From the NCBI GenBank assembly GCA_934589525.1, contig CAKTOB010000009.1, positions 14,066-78,065 on the forward strand: 64,000 nucleotides of DNA. The letters run 5' to 3'. Position 1 is the first letter of the stretch. The number at the start of each line of letters is the position of its first letter. Below the pieces are notes generated by a model. The model saw only the letters and a list, made by a program, of their open reading frames with translations, was not told where the DNA came from and ran no database searches. Of the stretch, positions 25,392 to 33,313 are shown one piece after another. The DNA comes from an uncultured Oscillospiraceae bacterium (lineage in GTDB: Bacteria > Bacillota > Clostridia > Oscillospirales > Oscillospiraceae). A program made the position numbers and the translations under genes.

Positions 25392-25946
25392 TTATTCCAA
25401 CAAAAACCCCTTGCGGCGAAGTTCCTGGGCAATCAGCTCCAGGAGCTTTTCTGAAGGAGCCGCTACCGTGTGGTAGTGGCAATCGTCCGTTAGTATTTTC
25501 AGGGGATTGTCCCTGGACCGCAGAAGCTTGGCATAGAAATCCTGGGCATCCTGTTTGCTTTCAATCATCAGATCTACCCGAATCTGCCCGTATAATTCAT
25601 GCTCTACAACTACATCCAGGATTTTTCCACCGAAATCCAGTACGGCCATAAACTCCTCCAGTACCTGTTCTGTGGTGTGGCGGACAAAAAACACACGTTT
25701 CGGGAAAGAATCTGTTTCGCTTTTTTGACGGATCAAATACCCTCGGTTGGTAGAGAGAATGTCATAGTTTTCGGCCCGCATCAGTGCAATGTCCTGGACG
25801 ATCACCTGGCGGCTTACATGAAACTGTCCAGCCAGCGCAGCCCCGGACAGGGGCGTGGTCTGTGTTTTTAATAATTGAAGGATCTCATATCTGCGTTCCT
25901 CACCGGACACGGTCAACACCTCGTCTTTCTGCCCTTTTTGTATCAT
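25392..25946 (-). CDS. niaR: NiaR-type transcriptional repressor (HTH plus 3H domain)
   Basis: Member of the NiaR (YrxA) family, which represses NAD-synthesis and niacin-uptake genes when nicotinic acid is plentiful. An N-terminal winged helix (RRYEILQLLKTQTTPLSGAA, then LAGQFHVSRQVIVQDIALMR) is followed by a 3H domain, whose three conserved His clusters appear as FVRHTTEQVLEEF, VVEHELYGQI and DDCHYHTVAAPSEK. ATG 25946 is used (184 residues); a GTG at 25958 has no ribosome-binding site. It is transcribed away from the EIIC-like gene at 26046, and the shared spacer contains a strong promoter with a near-palindrome, so it probably controls that permease. Confidence 0.88.
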   Translation of the reverse strand: MIQKGQKDEVLTVSGEERRYEILQLLKTQTTPLSGAALAGQFHVSRQVIVQDIALMRAENYDILSTNRGYLIRQKSETDSFPKRVFFVRHTTEQVLEEFMAVLDFGGKILDVVVEHELYGQIRVDLMIESKQDAQDFYAKLLRSRDNPLKILTDDCHYHTVAAPSEKLLELIAQELRRKGFLLE

Positions 25947-25972
25947 ATTTCTCGCCACAAGTCAAATAATTC

Positions 25973-26000
25973 TTGACATATGGAAGGGAGTGAATATAAT
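25973..26000 (+). promoter_or_regulatory. Consensus sigmaA promoter of the EIIC-like permease gene
   Basis: TTGACA (25973-25978), a 16-base spacer and TATAAT (25995-26000): both boxes are perfect consensus, the strongest promoter in the window. A candidate operator directly follows. Confidence 0.88.
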
Positions 26001-26002
26001 GG

Positions 26003-26019
26003 TGTCTAGTTAACTGACA
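26003..26019. promoter_or_regulatory. Candidate NiaR operator over the transcription start
   Basis: TGTCTAGTTAACTGACA, with outer TGTC/GACA arms and an inner AGTTAACT palindrome, covers the expected +1 region of the promoter at 25973-26000. Position and symmetry are seen; binding by NiaR is inferred from the divergent gene. Confidence 0.5.
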
Positions 26020-26045
26020 AGACAGTAAGAAAGAGGAAGGATTTT

Positions 26046-27125
26046 ATGAACGCATTTCTAAAAAGAAAAAATATCGTCTTCTCCGCAAAGCGATATGGAA
26101 TCGATGCCATGGGTGCCATGGCCCAGGGCCTGTTTTGTTCTCTTCTCATCGGAACCATTGTAAAGACGCTGGGGCAGCAGTTGAACATTCCATTTTTGAT
26201 GGATGTAGGCGGATATGCCGCGGCTATGAGCGGTCCTGCTATGGCCATTGCCATTGGCTATGCACTACAGGCTCCGCCCCTGGTCCTGTTTTCTCTGGCG
26301 ACTGTTGGGTATGCGGCCAATAAGTTGGGCTCCACGACGCTTTCCGGTGCGGCCGGTGCAGGCGGGCCTTTGGCGGTGCTCCTGATTGCCATTGCAGCGG
26401 CAGAGTTTGGCAAGGCTGTGTCCAAGGAGACAAAGGTCGATATTCTGGTAACGCCTTTGGTCACGATCCTGGTGGGTGTGGCTCTTTCCGCATGGATCGC
26501 CCCGGCCATTGGAACTGCTGCTTCTTCGGTAGGCGAGTTTGTAAAGTGGGCCACGGTTCTGCAGCCCTTCTGGATGGGAATCTTGGTATCCGTCGTCATT
26601 GGCATTGCGCTGACATTGCCCATCTCCTCTGCGGCCATCTGTGCGGCTCTGGGGCTTACAGGCCTGGCCGGTGGTGCCGCGGTAGCAGGGTGCTGTGCGC
26701 AGATGGTTGGCTTTGCGGTGATGTCCTTCCGGGAGAACCGGTGGGGTGGACTGGTCAGCCAGGGCCTGGGAACCTCGATGCTCCAGATGGGAAATATCGT
26801 GAGAAATCCCAAAATTTGGATCCCGCCGATCCTGGCTTCTGCCATTACCGGCCCCATTGCCACCTGTCTGTTCCATCTCCAGATGAATGACCCCTCCGGC
26901 GGTGTTGCTTCCGGTATGGGCACCTGCGGTATGGTCGGCCCCATCGGCGTCTATGCCGGCTGGGTCAATGATGTAGCCAGTGGTATGAAAACGGCCATTA
27001 CCGGTGCGGACTACCTGGGAATGCTGCTGATCTGCTTTGTGTTGCCTGCGGTCCTCACATGGGCCTTTGCGGAGCTGCTCCGCAAAATGGGCTGGATCGG
27101 TGAAAATGATTTGAAACTGGATTAA
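26046..27125 (+). CDS. PTS EIIC-like multi-pass membrane transporter
   Basis: The 359-residue protein has about eight to ten hydrophobic helices with Gly-rich loops (LMDVGGYAAAMSGPAMAIAI, STTLSGAAGAGGPLAVLLIA, ALGLTGLAGGAAVAGCCAQM). It resembles the EIIC-only family (PF13303 type) found without EIIA/EIIB partners; none is nearby. The substrate is unknown. Its position opposite niaR, with a consensus promoter and operator-like site, makes uptake of a pyridine/NAD precursor an attractive inference, but known NiaR-controlled transporters are NiaP and NiaX, of other families. GAGGAAGG precedes the ATG; a strong terminator follows. Confidence 0.72.
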   Translation: MNAFLKRKNIVFSAKRYGIDAMGAMAQGLFCSLLIGTIVKTLGQQLNIPFLMDVGGYAAAMSGPAMAIAIGYALQAPPLVLFSLATVGYAANKLGSTTLSGAAGAGGPLAVLLIAIAAAEFGKAVSKETKVDILVTPLVTILVGVALSAWIAPAIGTAASSVGEFVKWATVLQPFWMGILVSVVIGIALTLPISSAAICAALGLTGLAGGAAVAGCCAQMVGFAVMSFRENRWGGLVSQGLGTSMLQMGNIVRNPKIWIPPILASAITGPIATCLFHLQMNDPSGGVASGMGTCGMVGPIGVYAGWVNDVASGMKTAITGADYLGMLLICFVLPAVLTWAFAELLRKMGWIGENDLKLD

Positions 27126-27126
27126 G

Positions 27127-27165
27127 TTATCCCCCGGCGCTTGAAAGGCGCCGGGGGATAAACTT
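27127..27165. terminator. Bidirectional intrinsic terminator
   Basis: TTATCCCCCGGCGC (27127-27140) pairs with GCGCCGGGGGATAA (27148-27161) around TTGAAAG, then AACTTT. It separates the EIIC-like gene from the convergent cotJ operon. Confidence 0.85.
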
Positions 27166-27199
27166 TAGAAAAAGCCTATATTTTTAGTCCTAAATCTGG

Positions 27200-27796
27200 C
27201 TACATATCAATAGCCGGATTCATAAAATAAACATTCCGCTGATTCAGCTTTTCCCGCAGCAGCTGCATAGCCTCACCAAATCTCTGGAAATGCACGATTT
27301 CTCTTTCCCGTAGGAACCGGATAACATCATTGACATCCGGATCATCACTGAGCCGTAAAATGTTGTCATAGGTGACCCGTGCCTTTTGCTCTGCGGCCAA
27401 ATCCTCAGTCAAATCCGCAATCGGATCCCCTTTAACGGCCATAGACCCCGCATTCCACGGAAATCCTGCCGCGGCATTGGGATAAACGCCCACAGTGTGA
27501 TCCACAAAATAGGGCGCAAATACCGGGTCTTTGTATTGGTTCTCTTTCAGGTTCCTGGTCAACTGATGCACAATGGCCCCAACCATTTCCAGATGGCCCA
27601 GTTCTTCGGTGCCTATATCCGTCAGCAGCCCTTTCAGCTCATCAAATGGCATGGAATAACGCTGGGACAAATAGCGCAGACTGGCCCCCAACTCTCCATC
27701 GGGGCCGCCGTACTGGGAAATGATGATCCTTGCAAGGTATGGATTGGGTTGACGGATTTTTACTGGATATTGGAGATTCTTTTCATATCGAAACAT
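27200..27796 (-). CDS. cotJC: Spore coat protein CotJC, manganese-catalase family
   Basis: Ferritin-like manganese-catalase-family protein found in the inner spore coat. The 198-residue length fits CotJC. Metal-ligand-type motifs are visible: EELGHLEMVGAIVHQL in the middle helix, LAAEQKARVTYDNIL, and EREIVHFQRFGEAM near the end. It follows the fused CotJA-CotJB gene after three bases on the minus strand, reproducing the cotJABC order of Bacillus with the first two genes joined. Confidence 0.94.
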   Translation of the reverse strand: MFRYEKNLQYPVKIRQPNPYLARIIISQYGGPDGELGASLRYLSQRYSMPFDELKGLLTDIGTEELGHLEMVGAIVHQLTRNLKENQYKDPVFAPYFVDHTVGVYPNAAAGFPWNAGSMAVKGDPIADLTEDLAAEQKARVTYDNILRLSDDPDVNDVIRFLREREIVHFQRFGEAMQLLREKLNQRNVYFMNPAIDM

Positions 27797-27799
27797 AAT

Positions 27800-28246
27800 T
27801 TATTCCCCCTTATTTGCGGCAAATTCCCAGGGCCAAGGATCATCCAGCCAAGCATAGGTGCCGTTTTGACTTGGTGCCGTGTGATTCAAAGGACGAATTT
27901 GTTGCTGGTAGGCCGTTGCGCATTTTTGATACATTTCTTGGTATTGTCTGTAAAGCTCCAGAGCTTCCGCATCTTCCGGATGGGTGTCCAGGTAAAGCGC
28001 AAGTTCCTGCACCGCAAACGCCAGCACCTGTAATTCGGATAGAGGTGTGACGGGCAGATTGTTTTTGTTGACAATTCCAAGTAAAGGCAGGTCCAGCCCC
28101 GGGTAGAGGGTCCCTCGAACGAGTGCTTTCCTTGGCTCATAGCGAACCGGACCCTCCAATTGGAAGGGAACATAGGGGTTCGCCAACGGCGCCGCGCCGG
28201 GTAGGCGGCCCTCTGCGCAAGAGGACTGGTTCATTTTGGAAATCAA
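27800..28246 (-). CDS. cotJA-cotJB: CotJA-CotJB fusion protein
   Basis: One 148-residue frame carries both small CotJ proteins. Residues about 22-63 (NPYVPFQLEGPVRYEPRKAL, then VRGTLYPGLDLPLL) match CotJA. Residues about 68-145 (LQVLAFAVQELALYLDTHPE, DAEALELYRQYQ, WLDDPWPWEF) match CotJB. In Bacillus these are separate proteins encoded one after the other; here no stop, start or frameshift lies between. TTG 28246 is the likely start, with GGGGGAG seven bases upstream; ATG 28234 is too far from it. The partner CotJC follows at three bases. Divergent from cwlD. Confidence 0.85.
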   Translation of the reverse strand: MISKMNQSSCAEGRLPGAAPLANPYVPFQLEGPVRYEPRKALVRGTLYPGLDLPLLGIVNKNNLPVTPLSELQVLAFAVQELALYLDTHPEDAEALELYRQYQEMYQKCATAYQQQIRPLNHTAPSQNGTYAWLDDPWPWEFAANKGE

Positions 28247-28295
28247 AGTAACTCCCCCTCGAAATTCATTTAGAAAAGTGATTCCGAGTCATACT

Positions 28296-29069
28296 ATGCT
28301 GTTTTCCCGCTTCTGTGTGCATAGGCATGGGCAGAGAACGTATATTGAAGATGGGGTGGTTTATGTGGAAAGAAGGCAAGGACTGTATCGACTGTTCCTA
28401 TGCTATGCGGTTGTTTTTACGCTGGCTTCCATTGGAATATGGGGCGGGTCACAGGCTGTTTCCCTTATTCAAGAGCAGATGCCGGTTCGGCGAAAACATA
28501 TGATCATTATTGATCCGGGACACGGTGGGGAGGATGGCGGCGCAATCAGCTGCACGGGACGACCGGAGAGCGCCTATAATTTGGAAATTGCGCTGCGCCT
28601 GGAGGAAATGATGCGGTTGCTGGGCTATCGGACCTATATGATCCGGACAACAGATACGGCGATATATCAAAAAGGGGAGACGCTGGCACAAAAGAAAATC
28701 AATGACTTAAAAAATCGTGTTCAAATCGTCAATAAAACAGAAGACGCAATACTTTTGAGCATTCACCAAAACTATTTTCCACAGGAAAAATTCTCCGGCG
28801 CCCAGGTGTTTTACGCGGGCAATGAGGAAAGCAGACAACTGGCCGAAGGCATTCAAGAATCCTTTTTAAGCACATTAAACCCCGGAAGTCATCGAAAAAT
28901 GAAACCTGGGAAAGGAATATATCTGCTCGAAAAATGCGAAAAAACCGGTGTTTTGATAGAATGTGGCTTCTTATCAAACATGCGGGAGGAAAAGGAACTG
29001 TCGCAGCCGGAATACCAAAAAGCAATTGCGGCGGTCATAGGGACATCTGTCAGCAGGAAACTGTCTTGA
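28296..29069 (+). CDS. cwlD: N-acetylmuramoyl-L-alanine amidase, CwlD-like
   Basis: Amidase_3 zinc hydrolase; CwlD removes stem peptides during spore-cortex muramic-lactam formation. Residues 1-60 include a membrane helix (GLYRLFLCYAVVFTLASIGI). The catalytic domain has IIIDPGHGGEDGGAISCTGR (zinc His), Glu-containing NLEIALRLEEMM, LLSIHQNYFP (second His) and VLIECGFLSNMREEKEL with the catalytic Glu. Start choice is uncertain: ATG 28296 gives 257 residues, close to CwlD; a TTG at 28236 overlaps the divergent cotJ gene. Context with CotJ fits a sporulation amidase. Confidence 0.88.
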   Translation: MLFSRFCVHRHGQRTYIEDGVVYVERRQGLYRLFLCYAVVFTLASIGIWGGSQAVSLIQEQMPVRRKHMIIIDPGHGGEDGGAISCTGRPESAYNLEIALRLEEMMRLLGYRTYMIRTTDTAIYQKGETLAQKKINDLKNRVQIVNKTEDAILLSIHQNYFPQEKFSGAQVFYAGNEESRQLAEGIQESFLSTLNPGSHRKMKPGKGIYLLEKCEKTGVLIECGFLSNMREEKELSQPEYQKAIAAVIGTSVSRKLS

Positions 29070-29126
29070 CCGCGTCATCTCCATTTGCTATAATTAGAGC
29101 ATCGAAAAGAGGAATGGAGATTTGCT

Positions 29127-30488
29127 ATGGCAAAGACAAAAACTGTCTTTTTCTGTACAAACTGCGGCAACGAAAGCCCAAAATGGCAGGGCAGGTGTCC
29201 TGCCTGCGGGGCGTGGAATACCTTTGAAGAGCATATTGAAAAGCCCATGATGCCCGGGAAAACAAAGTCAAATCCGGTCGGGCAGGGGAAAAAGCCCCAG
29301 AAGATTCAAAATGTGGATACGGATGCTGAAATCCGTTTCTCCACCGGCATGAAGGAGCTGGACCGGGTCTTGGGCGGCGGCGCAGTGGCAGGTTCTCTGG
29401 TTCTGGTAGGCGGTGCGCCCGGAATCGGGAAATCAACGCTGCTATTGCAGATCTGCAACAGCCTGTGTTCGGACAGAAGCGTCCTCTATGTATCCGGTGA
29501 GGAAAGCGAGCGGCAGCTGAAGCTTCGGGCACAGCGCCTGGAGGTTGCTCCTGAGAAGTTATATATTCTCTCAGAGACGCGGTTATCAGACATTTTGGAA
29601 GCTGTTGAGGAACTAAAGCCGGATGTCTTGATCATTGACTCGATCCAGACTTTGTATCGGGAGGACAATGATTCTTCTCCGGGCAGCGTATCCCAGGTGA
29701 AGGACTGCACTATGGCCATGATGCAGTTAAGCAAATCTGAGGACATTACGATTTTTGTGGTTGGGCATATCAACAAGGATGGGAATATTGCCGGTCCCAA
29801 GGTGCTGGAGCATATGGTGGACTGCGTGCTGTATTTCGAAGGAGATTCCAATACTTCCTACCGCCTGCTCCGTGCCGCAAAGAACCGTTTTGGCTCTACA
29901 AATGAAATCGGTGTCTTCGAAATGATGGAGCACGGCTTGGAAGAAGTACCAAGCCCCTCTCAGATGCTTTTGGAAGGCCGTCCAAAGGGGGCCAGCGGCA
30001 CCTGCGTTGCCTGTGTGATGGAAGGTACGAGGCCCGTTCTTGCAGAGGTGCAGGCACTTGTGGCGAAAACCATGACCAACGTTCCCAGAAGGGCTGCTGA
30101 TGGATTTGATTTCAACCGAATGATGCTCCTGTTAGCTGTCGCGGACAAACGTGCAGGACTGAAGACAGCAGCTTTTGACGCATATATCAATGTGATCGGC
30201 GGCCTCAGATTGGATGAACCTGGTGCGGACCTGCCGGTGGCACTGTCCATAGCATCTTCCTACCGGGACCGGCCAATTGCGGATGATTTGGTGGCCATTG
30301 GTGAAATTGGTTTGACGGGAGAAATTCGTACAGTTTCCCACATGCACCAACGACTAGAAGAAGCGAAACGGCTGGGATTTCAAAAGTGCATCATACCATA
30401 CGGTCGTTCAGAAAGGCTGGAAATCCCGGATGGAATGACCGCTTACAAGGTGCGCAATCTCCGGGAAGCGATTGAAATAGCACTATAA
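29127..30488 (+). CDS. radA: DNA repair protein RadA (Sms)
   Basis: RecA-like ATPase/helicase that aids homologous recombination and branch migration. The 453-residue protein has the N-terminal C4 zinc finger FCTNCGNESPKWQGRCPACG, Walker A GGAPGIGKSTLLL near residue 95, Walker B VLIIDSIQT, the RadA-specific KNRFGSTNEIGVFEM, and a C-terminal Lon-like domain (NVIGGLRLDEPGADLPVALS). It starts behind AGAGGAATGGAG, 57 bases after cwlD. A strong bidirectional terminator follows. Confidence 0.97.
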   Translation: MAKTKTVFFCTNCGNESPKWQGRCPACGAWNTFEEHIEKPMMPGKTKSNPVGQGKKPQKIQNVDTDAEIRFSTGMKELDRVLGGGAVAGSLVLVGGAPGIGKSTLLLQICNSLCSDRSVLYVSGEESERQLKLRAQRLEVAPEKLYILSETRLSDILEAVEELKPDVLIIDSIQTLYREDNDSSPGSVSQVKDCTMAMMQLSKSEDITIFVVGHINKDGNIAGPKVLEHMVDCVLYFEGDSNTSYRLLRAAKNRFGSTNEIGVFEMMEHGLEEVPSPSQMLLEGRPKGASGTCVACVMEGTRPVLAEVQALVAKTMTNVPRRAADGFDFNRMMLLLAVADKRAGLKTAAFDAYINVIGGLRLDEPGADLPVALSIASSYRDRPIADDLVAIGEIGLTGEIRTVSHMHQRLEEAKRLGFQKCIIPYGRSERLEIPDGMTAYKVRNLREAIEIAL

Positions 30489-30530
30489 AATAATGAGGAA
30501 CCGTTTTTTGATGGTTCCTCATTATTTTAT
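30487..30530. terminator. Strong bidirectional terminator
   Basis: AAAATAATGAGGAACC (30487-30502) pairs over 16 bases with GGTTCCTCATTATTTT (30513-30528). It works for radA and the convergent XRE gene. Confidence 0.92.
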
Positions 30531-30548
30531 AGCACGAATATTCCTGCA

Positions 30549-31031
30549 TTATAGCAGCAATCCAAGGATCAGCCCTAAGACCAGTCCAAGCGCAGCCGCA
30601 AGGATCAATAGAAATGGATCATTTCGATAACGAACATGAACGACTTTTTTCAGAACTGGCTTTTCAATCACCTTTTCTACGATCCGTTCGACAGGAACCT
30701 CCTTGGTGATCACTTTGGGAGGCGCTGGCGAAGACTCTTTTTCGATATAGACCGGTTTCTCGACAACTTTTTCGATGTAAACAGGGCGCTCCTCCACCTG
30801 GCGCAGGACGATTGGAGGGGAGGGGAGTTGGGCGTGTTTTCCGCTGGCCAGATACTCACTATCGGTATTTAACGCCTCGGCCAATTGAATCAGGCGCAAT
30901 GGGTCTGGCGTGGATAAATCATTTTCCCATTTGCTGACAGCCTGACGACTTACGTCCATACGCTCCGCAAGCTGTCCCTGGGAGAGAGAAGCTGCTTTCC
31001 GAAGTTCCGTGATGCGTTCTCCAATTGACAT
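30549..31031 (-). CDS. XRE-family regulator with C-terminal membrane anchor
   Basis: Residues 1-63 form a Cro/C1-type helix-turn-helix (LSQGQLAERMDVSRQAVSKW is the recognition part). A stalk of charged VEKP repeats follows (ERPVYIEKVVEKPVYIEK; VERIVEKVIEKPVLKKVV), probably extended or coiled. The protein ends in one very hydrophobic helix, LLILAAALGLVLGLILGLLL, as a tail anchor. Such a regulator would bind DNA from the membrane. No signal peptide. It lies 54 bases downstream of the tyrosine recombinase gene on the same strand. Target genes are unknown. Confidence 0.82.
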   Translation of the reverse strand: MSIGERITELRKAASLSQGQLAERMDVSRQAVSKWENDLSTPDPLRLIQLAEALNTDSEYLASGKHAQLPSPPIVLRQVEERPVYIEKVVEKPVYIEKESSPAPPKVITKEVPVERIVEKVIEKPVLKKVVHVRYRNDPFLLILAAALGLVLGLILGLLL

Positions 31032-31084
31032 TTATATCACTCAAATCATGTAAACTATTGGTTGCGTTTTATATATTACACGAT

Positions 31085-32083
31085 TTATTTTGAAAAATCA
31101 AGCTTGGAAAGCGGATTTGCCTCAGAAGCAATTTTGAGTTCCGTATTTTCGATATGCGTATAGATTTGGGTGGTGTTAAGGTTTTCATGCCCAAGGACTT
31201 CCTGAACGGTTTTGACGTCAACTCCACCGGAGAGCATCATGGTTGCCGCTGTGTGACGTAGTTTATGGGCAGAAAACTGGGTGCTGTCCAACCCGGCCTT
31301 TAACAGAGCCTTCTTCACCAGACGGTGGACAGCCGTCACACTGATCCGATTCTTGTCACGAGAGCCAAACAATGCTCGGTTGTCCGTCAGTTCAATTTTA
31401 CTGCGTTCCTCCAAATAAGCATCGATGGCCTTCCTGCAAGAGGAGCCAAAGTAGACAAAGCGTTCTTTATTTCCCTTACCGACAACGCGGATCCTGTCTT
31501 CGTATACATCTGTCAGGTTCAGGCCGACCAATTCGCTTCGCCGTATGCCGCAATTCAAAAAGAGCATTAATATGGCGTAATCCCGTTTTTCATTTGTTCC
31601 GGACACAGCCTGGAGCAGGGCAGAGGATTCCTCAAAAGTTAGATATTTCGGCAAGCTTTTCCGTAACTTTGGATACTCCAGATCCGCCACTGGATTCTCT
31701 GTCAACTGCTTTGTCCTGACAGTCAGGTACTTATAAAAGGACTTGATGGCCGACAGCTTTCTAGCACGGGACGCAGCTTCGATGCCATGCTCCGGAACCG
31801 CCATATCCGGCCGGGCTACACGGTCATTAGCCAGATAGGAAAGAAAATCAAAAATCTCCGATTGCGTAATGCTTGCAATAAAATCCAGATCAATGTCACG
31901 AATATCAATGCTCTCCAAATCCGTATCAATGGGCATTTCGTTTCGCATCAACTTCATGAATCGAAAGAACATCCGAAGATCCAGATAGTATTCCCGAATC
32001 GTTAGTTGAGATTGACCTTTGATATTCTCATGATACGTCAAAAAATCCCGCAAAACCTGCGGACAGTCACGATATTGCTGCAT
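31085..32083 (-). CDS. Tyrosine recombinase (XerC/D-like)
   Basis: Site-specific recombinase of 332 residues with an N-terminal SAM-like core-binding domain and a C-terminal catalytic domain. Catalytic residues are visible: Arg in LNCGIRRSELVGLNLTDVYE, Lys in VVGKGNKERFVYFG, the H-x-x-R box HKLRHTAATMMLSGG, and HENLNTTQIYTH holding the nucleophilic Tyr. It is longer than the housekeeping XerD at 49203 and is not of the integrase type with a DNA-binding N-terminal arm domain. A perfect 14-bp inverted repeat lies 67 bases upstream; see that entry. Possible roles are dimer resolution, a local DNA switch or a relic of a mobile element. Confidence 0.92.
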   Translation of the reverse strand: MQQYRDCPQVLRDFLTYHENIKGQSQLTIREYYLDLRMFFRFMKLMRNEMPIDTDLESIDIRDIDLDFIASITQSEIFDFLSYLANDRVARPDMAVPEHGIEAASRARKLSAIKSFYKYLTVRTKQLTENPVADLEYPKLRKSLPKYLTFEESSALLQAVSGTNEKRDYAILMLFLNCGIRRSELVGLNLTDVYEDRIRVVGKGNKERFVYFGSSCRKAIDAYLEERSKIELTDNRALFGSRDKNRISVTAVHRLVKKALLKAGLDSTQFSAHKLRHTAATMMLSGGVDVKTVQEVLGHENLNTTQIYTHIENTELKIASEANPLSKLDFSK

Positions 32084-32149
32084 AATGCTTTTTATCAGGA
32101 AATTGAGCCGGAACGTATGAGAGGACGTTTATTTGACAATCCAGCCACT

Positions 32150-32181
32150 GAACGCAACAAAATTTTTATTTTGTTGCGTTC
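32150..32181. repeat. Perfect 14-bp inverted repeat upstream of the recombinase
   Basis: GAACGCAACAAAAT (32150-32163), a TTTT loop, and its exact complement (32168-32181). It stands in the 426-base gap between the recombinase start and the small ORF at 32510. It could be a terminator, an operator or a recombination core site. The rest of that gap (32182-32509) is T-rich on the plus strand and shows no gene. Confidence 0.6.
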
Positions 32182-32509
32182 GATACTTTTGGCCCTCCAG
32201 GATTTCGGCTGCCGTTCTCCTGATGCCTCCATTTCTTTTGGTTTTTGGGTCTTTTATGGGTTTCCCCTTTCTTTTGCTCCTAGAATAACGCTATTTTTCC
32301 GGTTTGTCAATCTTGCTTTTATCTGCGTCATTTTCTGGGAATAGAATCGTTATGTTGAGTTGGATTTTTCAGCTTCTGGGAATGCGCTTCTATTCTCTCG
32401 TTTTCAGCTATTTTCAAACTTTTCAAGCTGGGTTGATTGCGCTATTTTGTTCAAATACATGTTTTGCACTATAAGTATTTCCCTATCATTCATTTTGGGG
32501 TGAAATGTT

Positions 32510-32671
32510 ATGTTTTCTCGGTTTTTCTCAAATATTCATTTTCGCCGGGTGCTGTGCTGCCTGCTGGCGCTTCTGACCTTTGGCTGCTGCCTGTCCCCTG
32601 CTCTTGTTCAGCCGGCGGAAGCTGTTGCTGTAGCGGATGATATTCTGATTGCCTCTCTGGCGTTCCCATAG
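32510..32671 (+). CDS. 53-residue microprotein with signal-peptide-like sequence
   Basis: ATG 32510, behind GGGGTGAAATGTT, opens a 53-codon frame: basic start MFSRFFSNIHFRR, hydrophobic core VLCCLLALLTFGCCLSPALV, then QPAEAVAVADDILIASLAFP and TAG. The layout is that of a classical secretory signal with a possible cleavage after an AEA/AVA site, leaving a peptide of only about 8-12 residues, or a lipid-anchored Cys. A clear terminator follows, so the unit is complete. It may be a secreted peptide, a membrane-acting peptide or the remnant of a larger exported protein. No homologue recognised. Confidence 0.5.
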   Translation: MFSRFFSNIHFRRVLCCLLALLTFGCCLSPALVQPAEAVAVADDILIASLAFP

Positions 32672-32697
32672 GTAGCGATTTTGAATCTTAATATTCA

Positions 32698-32737
32698 CCC
32701 CCGGAACTGCCGTGATACAGTTCCGGGGGCCTGTTTA
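32698..32737 (+). terminator. Intrinsic terminator
   Basis: CCCCCGGAACTG (32698-32709) pairs with CAGTTCCGGGGG (32718-32729), then CCTGTTTAT. It follows the microprotein gene and overlaps the tail of the convergent membrane-protein gene. Confidence 0.85.
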
Positions 32738-33223
32738 TCTGCAATGAAACACGAAAAACGAGTTTAACGGTTTGATCATAAGTCCTAGGAGGAAATATGC
32801 GTTTGCATTTTCTTTGTCGCAGAGTCTGTAAAAGTAGTAATAAGCAAACGCCTGATTGTATGCCAGCAGAACCAAAAGTATCAACGGAATGACAATCAGC
32901 GCAGCGTTTCCCAGCTTTGCCATTGCAATGACACTAATTACGCATAAAAACGTCATGATTTCAAATTGAACGGTCAGTTTTTTGGACTTTCCTGCTTGAA
33001 CTCTGCGCAAGTCTGCGACTTCGGTAAGTAGATGTTTTCTTGCAATCGGTAGCCATGACATCCAGCTATGTCCGATTCTGTATGCCCTTGCTACGCTACA
33101 CAGTCCGATTGCGAACAGGATGTACGGAACGATTGACATGGCAATCGCTATGATAATCAGTGAACTACCTAATGCGGCGATTTGCTGTGCAGCTTCTTCA
33201 AATGGTTGTGTCATTGTGCTCAT
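32735..33223 (-). CDS. Integral membrane protein, 162 aa
   Basis: Not recognised. Three to four membrane helices (SLIIIAIAMSIVPYILFAIG, MTFLCVISVIAMA, NAALIVIPLILLVLLAYNQA) with a polar loop containing the conserved-looking GHSWMSWLPIARKHLLTEVAD between the first two. That loop resembles proteins annotated only as 'DUF' membrane proteins in gut Firmicutes. The codon use is AT-rich. It is transcribed alone; the start is supported by AAAGAGAGGTAG. Confidence 0.65.
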   Translation of the reverse strand: MSTMTQPFEEAAQQIAALGSSLIIIAIAMSIVPYILFAIGLCSVARAYRIGHSWMSWLPIARKHLLTEVADLRRVQAGKSKKLTVQFEIMTFLCVISVIAMAKLGNAALIVIPLILLVLLAYNQAFAYYYFYRLCDKENANAYFLLGLMIKPLNSFFVFHCR

Positions 33224-33313
33224 ACTGTCTACCTCTCTTTTTGAATCTAATTTGAAGCTTTTTTCGGTTTTTAGGTACTGCTGATGCTATCACTCCTTAT
33301 GGCTTAACATCCG

